Part shown: one piece after another, positions 8,426 to 21,600 of the stretch | How positions within the stretch are numbered: the stretch's first letter is position 1 | Layout of the letters: every line of letters starts with the position of its first letter | NCBI GenBank assembly: GCA_000310025.1 | Contig: FN649755.1 | Coordinates: 260,295-324,294 of the forward strand | Origin: Ectocarpus siliculosus | Taxonomy: Eukaryota; Sar; Phaeophyceae; Ectocarpales; Ectocarpaceae | Length of the DNA: 64,000 nucleotides | Reading direction: 5' to 3' | Made by a program: the position numbers and the translations under genes | Notes under the pieces: model-generated | The model's input: the letters and a program-made list of their open reading frames with translations, nothing else | What the model was told of the DNA's origin: nothing | Databases searched by the model: none

Positions 8426-10639
8426 CAGAACGCGCCACTACTTAAGAACTTAGCAGTTAAGAACTTGAGCCTCAGACAATCCAAAATCTAAGAACTTGGC
8501 CATAAGAACATATGCTCAGTTCCGACGTTGTATTAAGAACAAGAACCCGCCCGGTGTACCAATGCGCATAGAGATAAGAACGGAGCCCCAAAACGCGGCG
8601 GCTGCAAGATAAGAATTCAGGAGGCTGGGGGTGACCCAAACAGCAGTTAGTTTCTGATTCGAGGCGGGGGGGGGGGGAGAGAGAGGACCTCGTGATGAAT
8701 TCTTGTACGCGCGGAGGGGGAGAACGTACTCTCTCTCATGTTTCGCATGCCTTAGCGGTAGGACAATTGACCAACGTCTTCGAGAGGACGAATCCATGTT
8801 CCAACAGGATCACTGATGCCAATCGTTCCTTCCCACTTCGAAGTACTTTGTCAAACGTGGCCAAACCATGTTCTCCCTAGCCGATCTACCCTATATCGAT
8901 ATCACTTCCCGCCTTTTCAACCCACTTCCTGTACAGCTACCACCGTTTTCTCCTGGCTATTCCATGCCTCAAACACCTCCCTGTACCTTTTCTTCTACAT
9001 GTCCAACTCAATCATGTACATTTCTCTGTCCTTGTCGCCCAACACGGACGTTTCGCAACGACATGAACCCGGTCTTCACTCTCGGAGTCGCATTCACATT
9101 TAACTCGTCTTCATCGTCTACCTTCCTGAATCTTCGTCAATGTTCTCGAAGGCCGTTTTCCCCACTCCAAAATTTGACCTTCGGCTTTCTCCCTGCATCA
9201 ATTGGTCCATGTAGTAGGTACCTATACCTTCTTTCAACATCCGTACACATGGAGACCCTCCTTATCCTTGGATCCCTTTGTTATATGGTGTTCTCTCTCG
9301 GCGAAAGAAGCAGATTCCTTGTTCTCGAACCCCTCTAGATCTACACCGTTCGTTTCCAATGTACCAACCTAATCGATTTTGAACTCTTCCTACGCCGTCT
9401 ACAACCTTAATCCACTCCCTCCGGGTTGGTACCTCCATTTTTCTTGTTTGTCCACTTCGCCTCCCAGGCTTCTCTCGGCAATCTCTCCTCTCCCACATCG
9501 TACAACATACGGCCTACCTGCCATTTTAACCTACTTACGCCTCTTCCCGATCGTAGGAGTTGGATCCGAAGGGGGGTGTAGTCTCTCTCATGTTTTGGCA
9601 GCCTTACTTAGCGGTTAGACCGTTGACCACGCGTCCTCGACAGGACGGAGCATTGTTCCCACAGGTTCGATCACCGATGGCCAATCTTTCCTTCCTACGT
9701 TGTCTAACAGGTCGCTCAAACATGTTTTCCCATCGGTATCACTTTCCGCCTTATTTCAACCCATTTCCTATGCCCCAGTACACCTACCGTCTTCTCCTGG
9801 CTATTTACATTCGTCAATTGTCTTTCTTTCTGTACTTTTTCCTTCTACTTTTTCCCCAGCTAGCTCAGTCATGTACATTTCCCTCTCCTTCTTGTACCAC
9901 GGGCATTCCACAAGTACATGAAGATGATCTTCGCCCTCGGAGCCGATCACACCTGGGTTTGTCGTCTTCATCGTCTACCTTCCTCAATCTTCGTCTACGT
10001 TCTCAAAGGCCAACATCCCCAGTCCTAGGTTTGACCTTCAGCTTTGTCCCTGCATCCATTGGCCCTCCATGTAGGTAATCTTTAAATATATTCCTTCTTT
10101 GATATTCCGTACACATCGAGACCCTCCGTGTCCTTGGTTTCTTTGGTTTGATCCTGTCCTTCTCTCTCGCCAAAGCAACAACAGATATCTTCTCCTTGAA
10201 CCCCTCTTGACCTCCCCTCTCGAGTGTTTCGCCTTTGTCAAGTTGGACCCCCTTCCATGCGTCATCTACAACATTAACTCACTCCGTAGGTTGGTACACC
10301 AATTCTTCTTGTTTGTCCACTTCGCCTCCTAAGCCTTTCTCGGCAACCTCTCCTCTCCCATACCGTACATGCGGCACTGCCACCTAGGGGACGATTTTAC
10401 GGCTACATTGTACTCTTACAGCAGTAGTGTCTCGTGATGAAATCCACGCAGAAAGACCTGTCTGTGTCCTCTGCATACGGCAATCGGTATAGAAATAAGA
10501 ACAAGAACCTCGTTTACCATAGGTGGATACCTGCTCCAAATAAGAACTTGGAAAATAAGAACATGTGCACGGTTGGAGGTAACCAATAAGCGTCGAGCCT
10601 CAAGCTAAATAAGCGGTTCTTAAGTGGTGGCGCGTTCTG
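8426..10639. mobile_element. TA-flanked terminal-inverted-repeat element, ~2.2 kb
   Basis: The left end reads TA then CAGAACGCGCCACTACTTAA; the right end is its complement followed by TA, with one mismatch in the 24-26-bp terminal repeat. Both ends have subterminal clusters of the motif TAAGAAC (8441-8570 and 10490-10620). The TA duplication and CAG...CTG termini are typical of the Tc1/mariner-pogo group, but no transposase frame is visible, so it is non-autonomous. The interior is a tandem duplication. Confidence 0.75.
8711..10405 (-). repeat. Two tandem ~850-bp copies of a decayed retroelement-like tail
   Basis: Copy 1 (about 8711-9540) and copy 2 (about 9566-10405) run parallel throughout and are diverged. 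The plus strand is unusually pyrimidine-rich. On the minus strand both copies preserve traces of a zinc-knuckle tail: copy 2 near 9880-9950 reads GSEGEDHLHVLVECPWY, and copy 1 near 9020-9100 reads CECDSESEDRVHVV. This is the Cys/His pattern seen at the C-terminus of non-LTR reverse transcriptases. Both copies have stops and frame shifts, so neither codes for a protein. The assignment rests on this short motif only. Confidence 0.5.
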
Positions 10640-10641
10640 TA

Positions 10642-11540
10642 GAAGCTACAAGTACCTGTTTTGTTTGAGCTATTATCCACTACTCACCACGTGACGCTTC
10701 GCAGAGAGGCCAACCACCCATGCATGCAACCTATTCCGGCGATAGGCAGCAGCTTGAACAGAGGGAGGGGCCAAATACCCTTGATGTTACGAACATCCTC
10801 TCCATATCCAACACTACAGAAGCTTCTTGACAATCTTCGCCAATCATACAGGCTCCAGGCTACGTATTGTACGCTTGACTCCTGGTGCAGATTCCTACAT
10901 AAATAGCATTCTATAATAGTGGGCAATTCTGTCCTGCCCCATCATACATTGATTGGTACATAAATGGTACGAGAACAAACCGCCAGCCCCTCGGTAAGTC
11001 AAGATCAACATAGAATGGCCAACTAACCCAAGCGGCTCGTAATCACCCAGAACCGGAACATATGTAGGCAAGCGTGACTGACTGTGTAGTAATCAGCACC
11101 TTGCCTCACGGTTACAAGACACGTCGTCCACCCTTTCCACGGGAAGGAAAGGTGGTCAACTTTCGTACATGCCTATCCTCTGTAGGCAACAAACTACGAC
11201 ACTTGTAGCCCAAACGCTTCATCAGCGGTCAGTCCAATGGCGTACCAACAGGATATGCAAGATTATCACCACCGCTAATATCCGTGGGCATACGGACAGG
11301 ATAATGATATAAGATATCCTATTTAGCTGTCTCGCTACAACGAGCGATAGCTGATAGATGTAACTGTCGTCAGACGTGTGCGTCCACGGGCGGAAACAGA
11401 GTGCAAACATCACACACGTATCACCTACCTGCTGTGTTGGTGTGAGAGCTGTGGTAACGTTAACTTTCACTTACCGGTTACCCCCCCCCCCGTCCACATC
11501 CCGCTTTCGTGGTCATACATACCCCCCCGCATACGACCCT
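10642..11540. other. Non-coding stretch, nothing recognised
   Basis: No gene, repeat of note or RNA that I can support. It has a C homopolymer near 11485 and only short shadow frames. Confidence 0.5.
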
Positions 11541-11544
11541 GTTC

Positions 11545-11985
11545 CCTCTTTTTTGTTCGGTGTTTCTCCAACTGCCAGCGAAACAGTGGACACAAGTCGG
11601 TTCTCGCCACCTAACGCACCAATCGTCATGGCACCACTTCGAGCGTGTGCTCCATTGCGATATCTCGGGGCGTGACAGTTGTGTTAGGCATGGGTGCTGT
11701 GTGTGGGAAGACCTTCGTGGCGGCGTGTAATCCAAATCGTTTCTTGTGGCCCGGGCAATCGGGCCGCATCGCAAGGCGAAAAAGCCAAACCGGATTTCAC
11801 ATCGCCACGATGCTCTCGCCACATACAGCACCCATGCCCAACACAACTATCACGCCCTGAGACACCGCAATGGAGCACACGCTCGAAGTGGTGCGATGGC
11901 GATCGGCGTGTTAGGTTTCGAGAACTAATGTGCTGCTGTGCTCACATTGCTGGCAGTTGCTCGCGGCGGTTAAAAAAAACACATG
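11545..11985. repeat. Long inverted repeat (foldback/MITE-like), ~440 bp
   Basis: The left arm (about 11560-11740) and the right arm (about 11785-11975) are reverse complements over roughly 165-190 bases. The best part is a ~75-bp core at 11631-11709 against 11818-11899. The spacer is only ~40 bases and holds a CCCGGGCAATCGGGC sub-hairpin. Outer matches include CAACTGCCAGC near 11570 and its complement near 11962. The transcript would form a long near-perfect hairpin. No protein is coded; no clear target-site duplication was found. Confidence 0.7.
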
Positions 11986-12526
11986 GGCGACAGAGCAATA
12001 CATAGTCCCATCACACCACAGATAGTCCAGCGGCATCGAGCCCAGATGCGGTCGCCCGCTGTGCGTGTGTGTCGCCTGTTATGCGTGCGCTGTCTGCTGT
12101 GCGTGTGTTGTCTGCTGTGTGGTGTCGCCCGCATGTGTTCTCTGCTGCAATCCGCTGACAGTGTGCTCCGAAAAAAAAAAAGTGCATCTGCTGACCCCTG
12201 TAGTCTAAAATCAAGTCATGTACTCTAAAACTTAGATTAAGCGAACAAACTGTGCAAGCTCTTTTTTCTGGATAGAGCCTATATTGCGCTGTCTCCTCAG
12301 CCAAGATCAGAAATCTCGCTTCGCTCGAATAACGTCTCGCTACACTGGATGGCAATTTCCTTTTGCCTCTTGGGAGCGTCCCCCTTGCAGTAACCGCTAC
12401 GGTAGGCAGCTTCTTCCATCTCGTCTACACACATGCCACATGGACCACACAACTTTCAGTGAGCGCCATCAGGCCTTCTCGTCATCAATGCGTTGTGCAC
12501 GAGGCTTCTGGCTACCAGACGGCCCC

Positions 12527-12661
12527 TTATGCACGAACCTCTTTTCGCAGAAGTTCCAGGTTGTTTCGAGTCTCAACCGTGTGTGGGTGGTTTTCCCCAA
12601 AGCGCTTCGTACGGATTGACAGGGCCCTCTCCAATAGTGGCAATGCCTCGGTGTACTTCTC
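12527..12661 (-). CDS. Terminal TPR exon with stop codon
   Basis: Starts [14 protein letters not shown] after GTCGACAG|, contains [20 protein letters not shown] and ends EVRA-stop (TAA, 12527-12529). This is the usual C-terminal repeat form of kinesin-light-chain-like proteins (HPxTxxTRNNLA). It fixes the 3' end and strand of the gene. The 3' UTR would fall in 11990-12526, which otherwise shows nothing. Confidence 0.75.
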   Translation of the reverse strand, partial: EKYTEALPLLERALSIRTKRFGENHPHTVETRNNLELLRKEVRA

Positions 12662-15600
12662 CTGTCGACGGTTGACATGCAGGAACGAGCAACAAAATCA
12701 AGTCGGCAACCCACATGCGCATGCGAAGACGTGGGCGGTGAAAATGCAGATCGATTGGTCCCAGCTTCGCAGTACATGCCATAGGTTGCGGCGACACCCA
12801 GAGCCAAGACCCCTATCGTCTATCGCAACACCCTTGGTATCCAGTCGAATGGTACAAACCTTAGCATCCTGTCGTGCAATGAGGCAGAATGGCCAGTTCG
12901 GTAAAAGTGGGAAATACAACCACTAGCCCAGTGCCTCATTTTGTACAGCTTGTGGCCGCTCGTAGAATGTCCCAGCTTCAGCGTATTGGTCGTGCATGGC
13001 TAGCAGTGGGCTACCTGAATTCTGCTCAACATGGACTACGAGAATTCCGGAAAAATCGAACGACTCTCGCTCAACAACCCCGCCCGGATGTTTAAGGGCA
13101 TTGCCACATTCTGGCGTTTGAACCCAACAACCTGGCACTGCGCATAATGTGGCTCAGCCTCAGTGTACTTGCCCCGGCCTGCAGTCGTTCACGGCGTGCC
13201 AGAGTTGGATGCAGACGTCACTCCAAGGGGGGTCTTATATCTGCGCAATACGATATCTGACCGGTTGTTGAGCGCCTGGGCGACATTTCAGGTGCTACAG
13301 ACACACACCGTTCCCTCGCCATGGCCTATAATCGCTCATGGAGTGGCTCGGTCTCGGCATACGTGTCATACTATGTAGTGAACACCCCGGCCAAGCGTTG
13401 ATGTTTAGTCAAAACGAGATCTCGACCTACAGCGGGAATGCCTCTTTTCAGGGCATCTAGACTCATTGCTTCGTTCTTACCTGCCGGTAGAACAACGCCG
13501 CCTGGTTGTTGAGGCCTGCAGCGACTTCCGGGTGGTCAGGGCCGTAAGCATTCTCATCAATAGCCAGTGACCGAATGTACAGAGGCTCCGCCTCCTCATA
13601 CTTCCCCTGGAATGTGACGGCAAACGAAAGAACGAAATCCATTTGGCTACGCTAAATGTGGGCAGAAACCGTAGACAACAACGCCGCCCAGTTGCTGGGC
13701 CGTGCTGCAAGATGTGGGTGGTCGGGCGTACTCTGCCCAATCACAATAGCTCGCAGTTAGAAACGGTGCGTCTTTTATAATCTGCCCTGCAAAGCAAGAC
13801 GTTGTTGCTTTTGAGGAAGGAGTTCCACCGACATCCAACACAAGTGAGCATCAACATGAGCTCTATTACGAGTGCCCAATAAATTTTGATGCTCCCTCAC
13901 CTGATTCTTCAACACCCCCGCCCGGTTGTTCAAAATTGTCGCAACGTTTGGATGATCCCTCCCCAACGATTTCTCCATGGTCTCCTGTGCCCTCTGGTAA
14001 AGCGGCTCAGCCTGGTCGTACTTGCCCTGTTTCGGTAACAGAGATAGGGTGCAAGTGGGTGGTCCACCAAAAACAAAAATCAGCACCGACCAATCGTGGA
14101 CCCTCGAAACTCACATGGATTCTGCGGACACAAAGGGCTTCTCTCCAATACGTAGCCTGTGACTGCCAATCAAGAAGCTTCGCTATAGACTAACGATTCA
14201 CCAACATATGTGGCCTTATCAAAGTTGCTGGGAATTTCAAATTATTGTTATGGCTCTCACCGTATCTCTCAACAATCCCGCCCAGTTGTTGAGGGCAGTA
14301 GCGACTTCCGGGTGGCCAGGACCGTAAACCTTCTCATGGATAGCCAGCGACCGAGTGTACACAGGCACAGCCTCCTCATACTTGCCCTAGGATGTGACGG
14401 GAAGGAGGCGAGATTCAATCCGTGACGCTATATGCAAAAGAGCTGGGTTGTCAAAGATGGTGTTGTCAAGGCGGAAAACATAATTGCGGACACACATACG
14501 TTCAGCAACCCCGCCCGGTTGTTGGTCGACTGGGCCATATTCGGGTGCTACGGCCCTGGCCCCTTCTCTCATGTTGACTCAGGACCGTTTAGGACGTGGC
14601 CCCGCCCCGTCGTGCCTACTCTGTTGCGATCACTAGAGAGTGGTTGTGAGGGAGTGGTCCACCAAAAAGCGAAATTTCTTTACCTACCATTGTTGGACCC
14701 CAGAATATCTCATTCCTGGGTGCTCCAAACGCAAGGCCTTCTTTCCGACAAGTGGCAAGTGACTGCTAAGAAAGTGAATTCGCCATGAACAATGGCTTGT
14801 CCAACAAGCGTAAACCGTACAACGGTTTCGCCTAAATTCAAGATTCATGATACGCATACCTCTCACCTGATCTCTCAAGAACTCCGCCCAGTTGTTGAGA
14901 CCTGAAGCGACTGCGGGGTGGTCAGCACCGTACACCTTCTCTTGGATAGCCAGCGACCGACCGTACAGAGGCTCCGCCTCCTCATACTTGCCCTGGAAAG
15001 AAAGAGCAAAGATTAATGTGATGACGTTGCAAGTCCGAAAAACCCAAGACACGCCCCTGCAGGGCTAGTCGAGCCGTGTGGCGGGGCCTGGGTGATCAAG
15101 GCCCAACGTGGAGCTCGAAGGTACAGAGGTCTTCATTGCTTCTCCCGTCAGGGGAACGAACACCGTCAAGGCAGTGTTGTCAAGGCAGAAAATAACATTG
15201 CGGACACACACGCTCAATAAGAGCTTTCCCCGGTTGTTGAGCGACTGGGCCATATTCGGGTGCTCCTGTCCCGGCGCCTTCTCTCTGTTGACCTTGGACT
15301 GTTCATAACGTGGCCCAGTCACGTCGTGCCAACTGTGTTCACGATCATCCGAGAGTTAGTGTGAGGGAGTGGTCCACCACAACGCGAAATTTCTTCACCG
15401 GCCATCGATAGACCCTAGAGTATCTCATATCTGAGTACTCCGAACGCAAGGCCTTTTGTCTGGCAAGTGGCCTGTGACTGCTCATAGACTGACTTCGCCA
15501 TGAACCATCGCTTCACCAACTAGTGTGAACGACAACATTTTCGGTGAATTTCAAAATTTGTGATGGTACTCACCTGATGTCTCAAGAACTGCGCCCAGTT

Positions 15601-18600
15601 ATTGAGACCTGTAGCGACGTCGGGGTGGTCAGGACCACAATTCTTCTCAAGGATAGTCAGCGACCGAACGTACAGAGACCCCGCCTCGTCATACTTGCCC
15701 TGGAATGTGACGGAAAGGAAAGAGCAGAGATTCATTTGATGACATTGCAAATGCGAAGAACCCAAGACACACCCCTGCTGGCTAGTCGAGCCGTGTGGCG
15801 CCCGCTGGGTGGTCAAGGCCCAACGTGTAGCTCGAAGGTACAGAAGATGTTCTCTGGAATGCTTCCCCCGTCAGGGGAACGAACGCCGTCAAGGCAGTCT
15901 TGTCAACGCGGAAAATGATATTGCGGATAACAACTAACAGCCCCACCGGGTTGTTGATCTACTGGGCCATATTCGGGTGCTCGTGCCCTGGCGCCTTCTC
16001 TCATGTCGACGTGGGACCGCTCATAGCGTGGCCCGGCCTTGCCGTACGCATGCTGTTGACGCTTATCCGAGAGTTAGTGTGAGGGAGTGGTCCACCACAA
16101 AGCGAAATTTCTTCACCGACCATTGTGGGACTACTCCGAACGCAAGGCCTTCGTTCCGACAAGAACCCTGTGACAGCTCATAGACTGACTTCGCCAAAAA
16201 CCATCGCTTAACGAACAAGTGTGAACCATACAACGTCTCCAGGGAAATTGACAAAATTGTGATGGCTCTCACCTGCCGGCACAACAACGCCGCCAAGTTG
16301 TTGAGGCATACAGCGACTACCCGGTGGTCAGGACCATACACCTTCTCACTGATGGCCAGCGACCGGACGTACAGCGGCTCTGCCTTGTCATACTCGCCCT
16401 GGAGAAAGTGACGAGAAAGGAAAAAGAGCAAAGGTTCATTTGATGACATGGTTAGTATGGACAACAACCCTGCCGGGCTAGTTTCGCCGTGTGGCGGGAG
16501 CTGGGTGGTCAAGGCCCAACGTGTAGCTCGAAGATACAAAGGATCTTCTCTGGAATGCTTCCCCCGTCACCGGAACAAAAACCGCCAAGGCAGAGTCAAG
16601 ACGGAAAATTATCTTACAGACGCACACACCCTCAACAACCACGCCCGGGTACTGAGCGACTGATCCACATGTCGGTGCTACTGCCGTAGAGCCTTCTACC
16701 ATATTGCCTGTGATGCTCGGCCAGGTCATACTTAACGTGTGAATCATCATAGAGCTGGTGGAACGGAGGATTCCCCCGATATGGAAAATTCTCTACCGAC
16801 CAAATGTCGATCCCAGAAATACTCACATCTGGGTACTCCGGACGCACGGTCTTCTCTTCTAGACGTAGTCTGTAACTACTTATACAGTAGTTTCGCTTTG
16901 AACCAACGATTCCCCCAACAAGTGTGGATGCTACGGAATTTCTCATGGCTCAAGTTAAAAATTCCTCATGGCTCTTACCTGACTGTTCAAGAACTCTGCC
17001 CAGTTGTTGAGGCCGACAACGACGTCCGGGTGGTCAGGACCGTAAACCTTCTCACGGAGAGCCAGCGACCGAACGTACAGAGGCTCGGCCTCCTCATACC
17101 TGCCCTGAATGCGGCAGGAATGGCAAGAGCGAGATTCATTCGGTGGCGATGTAAATGCGACGAAACCCACAGCCAACACCCCCGTCGGGTTGGCGAGCCG
17201 AGCGTCAATAGGTGGGTCGTCGGGGCGCCACGCTGTTGTCTGCAATCTCAATGGCTCAACGGTAATGATGAACGCCTCGGCATAATACCTCTGGACGCGG
17301 AAAGAACAGCGTCTTGGCAGTGTCGGTAAAGGCCAGAAACGCTCATAGTAGATTAATACACCTCATCAACCCCGCCCGGCTGTTGAGCGACTGGGCCAAA
17401 TCGGCGTGCGCCTGACCTTTTGTAGCGACTTCTATCATATTGACTAAGACTGGGGGAAAAACTTGGCCTCGTCGTACCTACCTTGGTATTAATTCTCAGG
17501 TAGTGGGTGCAACGGAGTGGTCCACCATGATCGAAAGGTTCTTCACTGACCGAACGTGGACCCTAGAAATTCTCGGATCTGGGTTATCCGGACGCAGGGG
17601 GTACGCTGGTATACCCATCCCTTGACTGCTCATAGAGTACCTTCGCCATGAGCTTACGATTCTCCAACAAGTGTTCACCCCACAAGAAAAATTATGACAA
17701 ATTCGAAAAATTCGATCGCGTTCACCTGACTCCTCAACAACTCCGCCCAGTTGTTGAGGCCTATAGCGACCTCCGGGTGGTCAGGACCTAATAACTTCTC
17801 ACACATGGCCATCGACCGAACGTGCAGAGGCTCGGCCTTCCGATACTCTCCCTGGAATGTGACAGGAAAGAAAAGCACGAAATTCGTTTTGGTGACGCTG
17901 TATGTGCGAAGACGCCATAAGACAACAACCCCGTCGGGCTAATTGAGCCGTGTGGCGCGAGCTGGGTGGTCAGGGCACAACGCCCCCTCTCCAATTTCAA
18001 TAGCTCCAAGTTACAAAGGATCCCCGTCTTGCCCTGGATGGGGAAATAAATGCCAGAGTGATCATTCGGCAAAACCTCATTGCTGACGACCACACGCTCA
18101 ACAAACCGCGCCCGGTGGTTGAGCGACTGGACCACACACGGGTGCTCCCGCCCGAAGCTCTCATCCATAATTAGTGTGACCGTTCTGTAAGTATTACGGC
18201 CTTGCACAACCCTGCTTACAATCACCAGGGAGTGGTCCAACAAAAAGCGAAAGTTCTTCACCCATTTGTTGACTCATATTTGGGTTCTCTACACGCAGGG
18301 TCTTCTCTCCTATACATGTACACGCCACATGCGACCGCTCATAGGTACCTTCGCCATGACTAACCATTCACCAACACATGTAGACAATGCAAAAGAAAAT
18401 GCTGGGACATTCAACTGTTCTGATGCCTCTCACTTGACTCTCCAAGACAAGCGCCAAGTTGTTGAGGCTTGTAGCGATTTCCGGATGGTCAGCACCGTAC
18501 GCTTTCTCACGGATAGCCAGCGACCGAACGTACAGAGGCTCGGCCTCCTCATACTTGCCCTGGAATGTGACGCGAAAGGTGAGAAAGAAATTTTTGTGGT

Positions 18601-21600
18601 GACGCTGTATGTGCGAAGGAACTATGGCCAATATCCCTGCCCGGTAGTTGAGCCGTGTTGCACGAGCTGGGTGGTCAGGTCCCAACGTGTTTCTCTCCAA
18701 TCTCAATAATTCGAAGGTACAGAGGATCAGCCTTGGGATGAGTGCCCTGGAAGGGGAAAGATAAGCGCCATGGAAGCGTGGTCAAGGCGAGAAACGTTCA
18801 CTGCAGACGCGCGCACGCTGAGCAACCCCACCTGGTTGTTGAGCGATTGGGTAACGTCGTGGTCCTCCTGACCTATTACAGCGCCTTTTGCCATTGACTT
18901 GTGACGGAATTCAAAGCGCGTCGTCATCATCGCATCATGTTAGTAATCATCAGAGAATTGGCGTGGAATGGTCCACCAAAAAGCGATTTGTCACCGACCG
19001 TTTGTGGATCCCCGAAATACGCATATCTGGGTTCTCCGGACGCAGAGCCTTCCTTCATACACATGCCTGTGACTGTTTATAGATCGGCTATGCCATGTGG
19101 TATCGATTGACACACGAGTGGGACCTACGAATGGTGCACGAAGATAACAAAAAAAAAGTGATGGCTCTTGCCTGACTCCTCAAGAACCCCGCCCTGTTGT
19201 TGAGGCCTATAGCGACTTTCGGGTGGTCAGGACCGTACACTTTCTCATCGATAGCCAGCGAGCGAACGCACAGAGTCTCTGCCTCCTCATACTTGCCCTG
19301 GAACGTCGCGGGAAAGAACAGAGAACAATATTTCGGTGACGCGGATCATATGCTCGAAGAGGCCGTCGACCACAACCCCGACGAGTTGGTGAGCCGTGTG
19401 GGAAGAGCGGGATGGTCGTGGTCGAAAGCGGGTTATTTCCAGTTTCACTAGTTCAACGGTACAGGGGATCCGACTCGGCATGCCTGCCTGTTTTCCGGGG
19501 GGGCTTGTGAAGCCACCCAAAAAATTGTGAATGGAGGTTTCGGCCGAACCCAATCGAGGCTTGGTGTCTAGCACTCACTCCCCGATGTGGTATTGGGGCC
19601 GAAACAGCGAGGACAAGCACAAGCTTGCTTTCCGAGGAAGCACTGTAACGTATGGCGGTAAGGCGCATGTGCTTAGTTGGGTCTAGATCGGGTCGTGGGC
19701 AAATTTAGAGATGCGTGAGAGGAGAGGTTTGGTGCGGCACGCTCATAAAGCATGAAGGGCGAGCAGCACCTTACACCACAGGAGCGGTAGACAGGCACCA
19801 GCAATAGCGCATGGTTCACATGCATACGATGTAGTTGCCTCAAACCCAACCCAATTAACACGCGAGAGCAGAATTGGGCGGAAGAGACAACGTTACATTA
19901 TGATGTGCCTTTCTCAGCGAGTATGAAGAAGGAGAGAGGAAGCAGACGATGCGTACACGTGGTGGATGAGAGGTAGAGCGAGACGGCTCGAGATGGTCAG
20001 GCCTGAGAGAGGCCTAAGCCCTGGAGCTAAATGAGAGGCGGTGCTGGCGAAATCGTGTTGGCTTGTACGTCATGCTGCTAGACTCTTCCGCAAACCGTAC
20101 GTGAGGTGTCCCTGCTCGTCCCGGTTGGGCATCCCCGCCGCAGAATTGTTGGCCAACTCCTGAGCTTTTGAGAATACCTTGATCGTCCGGACGCCGCGAT
20201 TAGTCGGCGGGTGCGTGCTACCAGTTCAAGGTTGCGCTGGAAGTATGCCGAGTTCCGTATATTCTGATAAATGATCATAGCAACAACCAATACCTCCAAA
20301 AGGGTCCTTACAACCGAGTTTACTGTTGGCAGCATGCTGGTATTTTGCTCATCTGCAAGAGGTTGGGTTAGTTTTAGGCTCTGACAGTAAAAAAGCATCA
20401 CCCACGACTGCGGTATGCTCCTCGGCAACAACAAATGACTATTGATCTGGCCCTGATCATAAACCAGATATTGACCACAGCAACGAATGCCGCCGTCTCC
20501 AGGCCAAGACTCACAAGATGATTCCCCGCCAAGCAAAATGTTTCGGCGAATTCTGAAACGTGTAGCGGTTGAATCGAAACGCGTACGCCTCACCTGTTTA
20601 TCCAGAACAGTGGCGAGTCTTGACCTGGCCTCGTTTTCGCGGTCCAATGCCCATCTCGATTCCTTGCTGTCGTGGTCCTCAACCTCCCGTACTTCGTTCT
20701 CAGCATCCGTAAGTGCCTGGAAGGTGAACGGACCACAAACCGTAACCACGTTATACGACACGGAAATATGAATGTAATTATTGTTGCTTCGTTGAGGGTC
20801 GCTGGGTTCTTCAAGTAAAACACGTCGGCTGTGTGCGCTGCTGGGCTTGGGAATCGTCGCAGTTTGCAGCTGGCCGCCAGCTGTGGGCTGATCCTGTTGC
20901 CTGTATTTTTATGATAAGCTTGAATCGCTCTTTGATGACGCCGTGTTTCACTGAGCCCACTCCACAAGAATCACTTCCATGTTGTGGATGTACGACTATT
21001 GAAGACTGCTCCAACACAAACCAATGTGCAAGCACACGACAAGACCTCAACTGCATCCCCCACAGCTGTACCTGTCTCTGGCTCTTCTCGGCCAGATCGT
21101 ACTCTCCAGCAGCTAGCTGTAGGTCCGGTAGAACGTACCCAGTTCCACGCCAGTTCTCCCCAGCAAGGTGCAGCATCTCCTTCGTAACCTTGGCGGACAA
21201 AGTCTCGAACAGGTCTTCACAGCGCATATCCGTAGTGACGTTGAGATCCCGCGCCCACTCGTACACTGCGTGTTGGCCGCCCTTCAATGCAAAGAACTCG
21301 CGGAGGTGCAGTTGAATTTCGCATAGGTGCTCGTTCACGACGGGGTTCAGCTTCACATCCCGATACCCGCTAGGCATCCAGTCAGACTTGAAGCCGTTCT
21401 TAATCAGCAGAACCTGTTGCTGCATGACACAAGGGTAGCAGAAAATAGGATGCACCATGGATTGAACGTCGTGGACACGTTTCAAGGAATGATCGCTTGC
21501 TGATCTTCGCAAATATCAAGTCTTGTTCCGTGCTCGGGGAAGAACGCAATGGTAGTAAGGGGATCAAGCTGCTAATCTCTCATCGTTCTCGGGGAAGAAC

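Noticed and set aside
13481-19297. CRISPR-like array because of regular spacing
   Set aside because: Repeats are 126-bp coding exons with splice sites, and intervals are themselves repetitive relics.
20078-20590. Minus frame with a hydrophobic helix ([15 protein letters not shown]) after a good acceptor near 20350
   Set aside because: Its frame does not fit the phase-0 junctions on both sides, so it is not taken as an exon of the RelA/SpoT-TPR gene.
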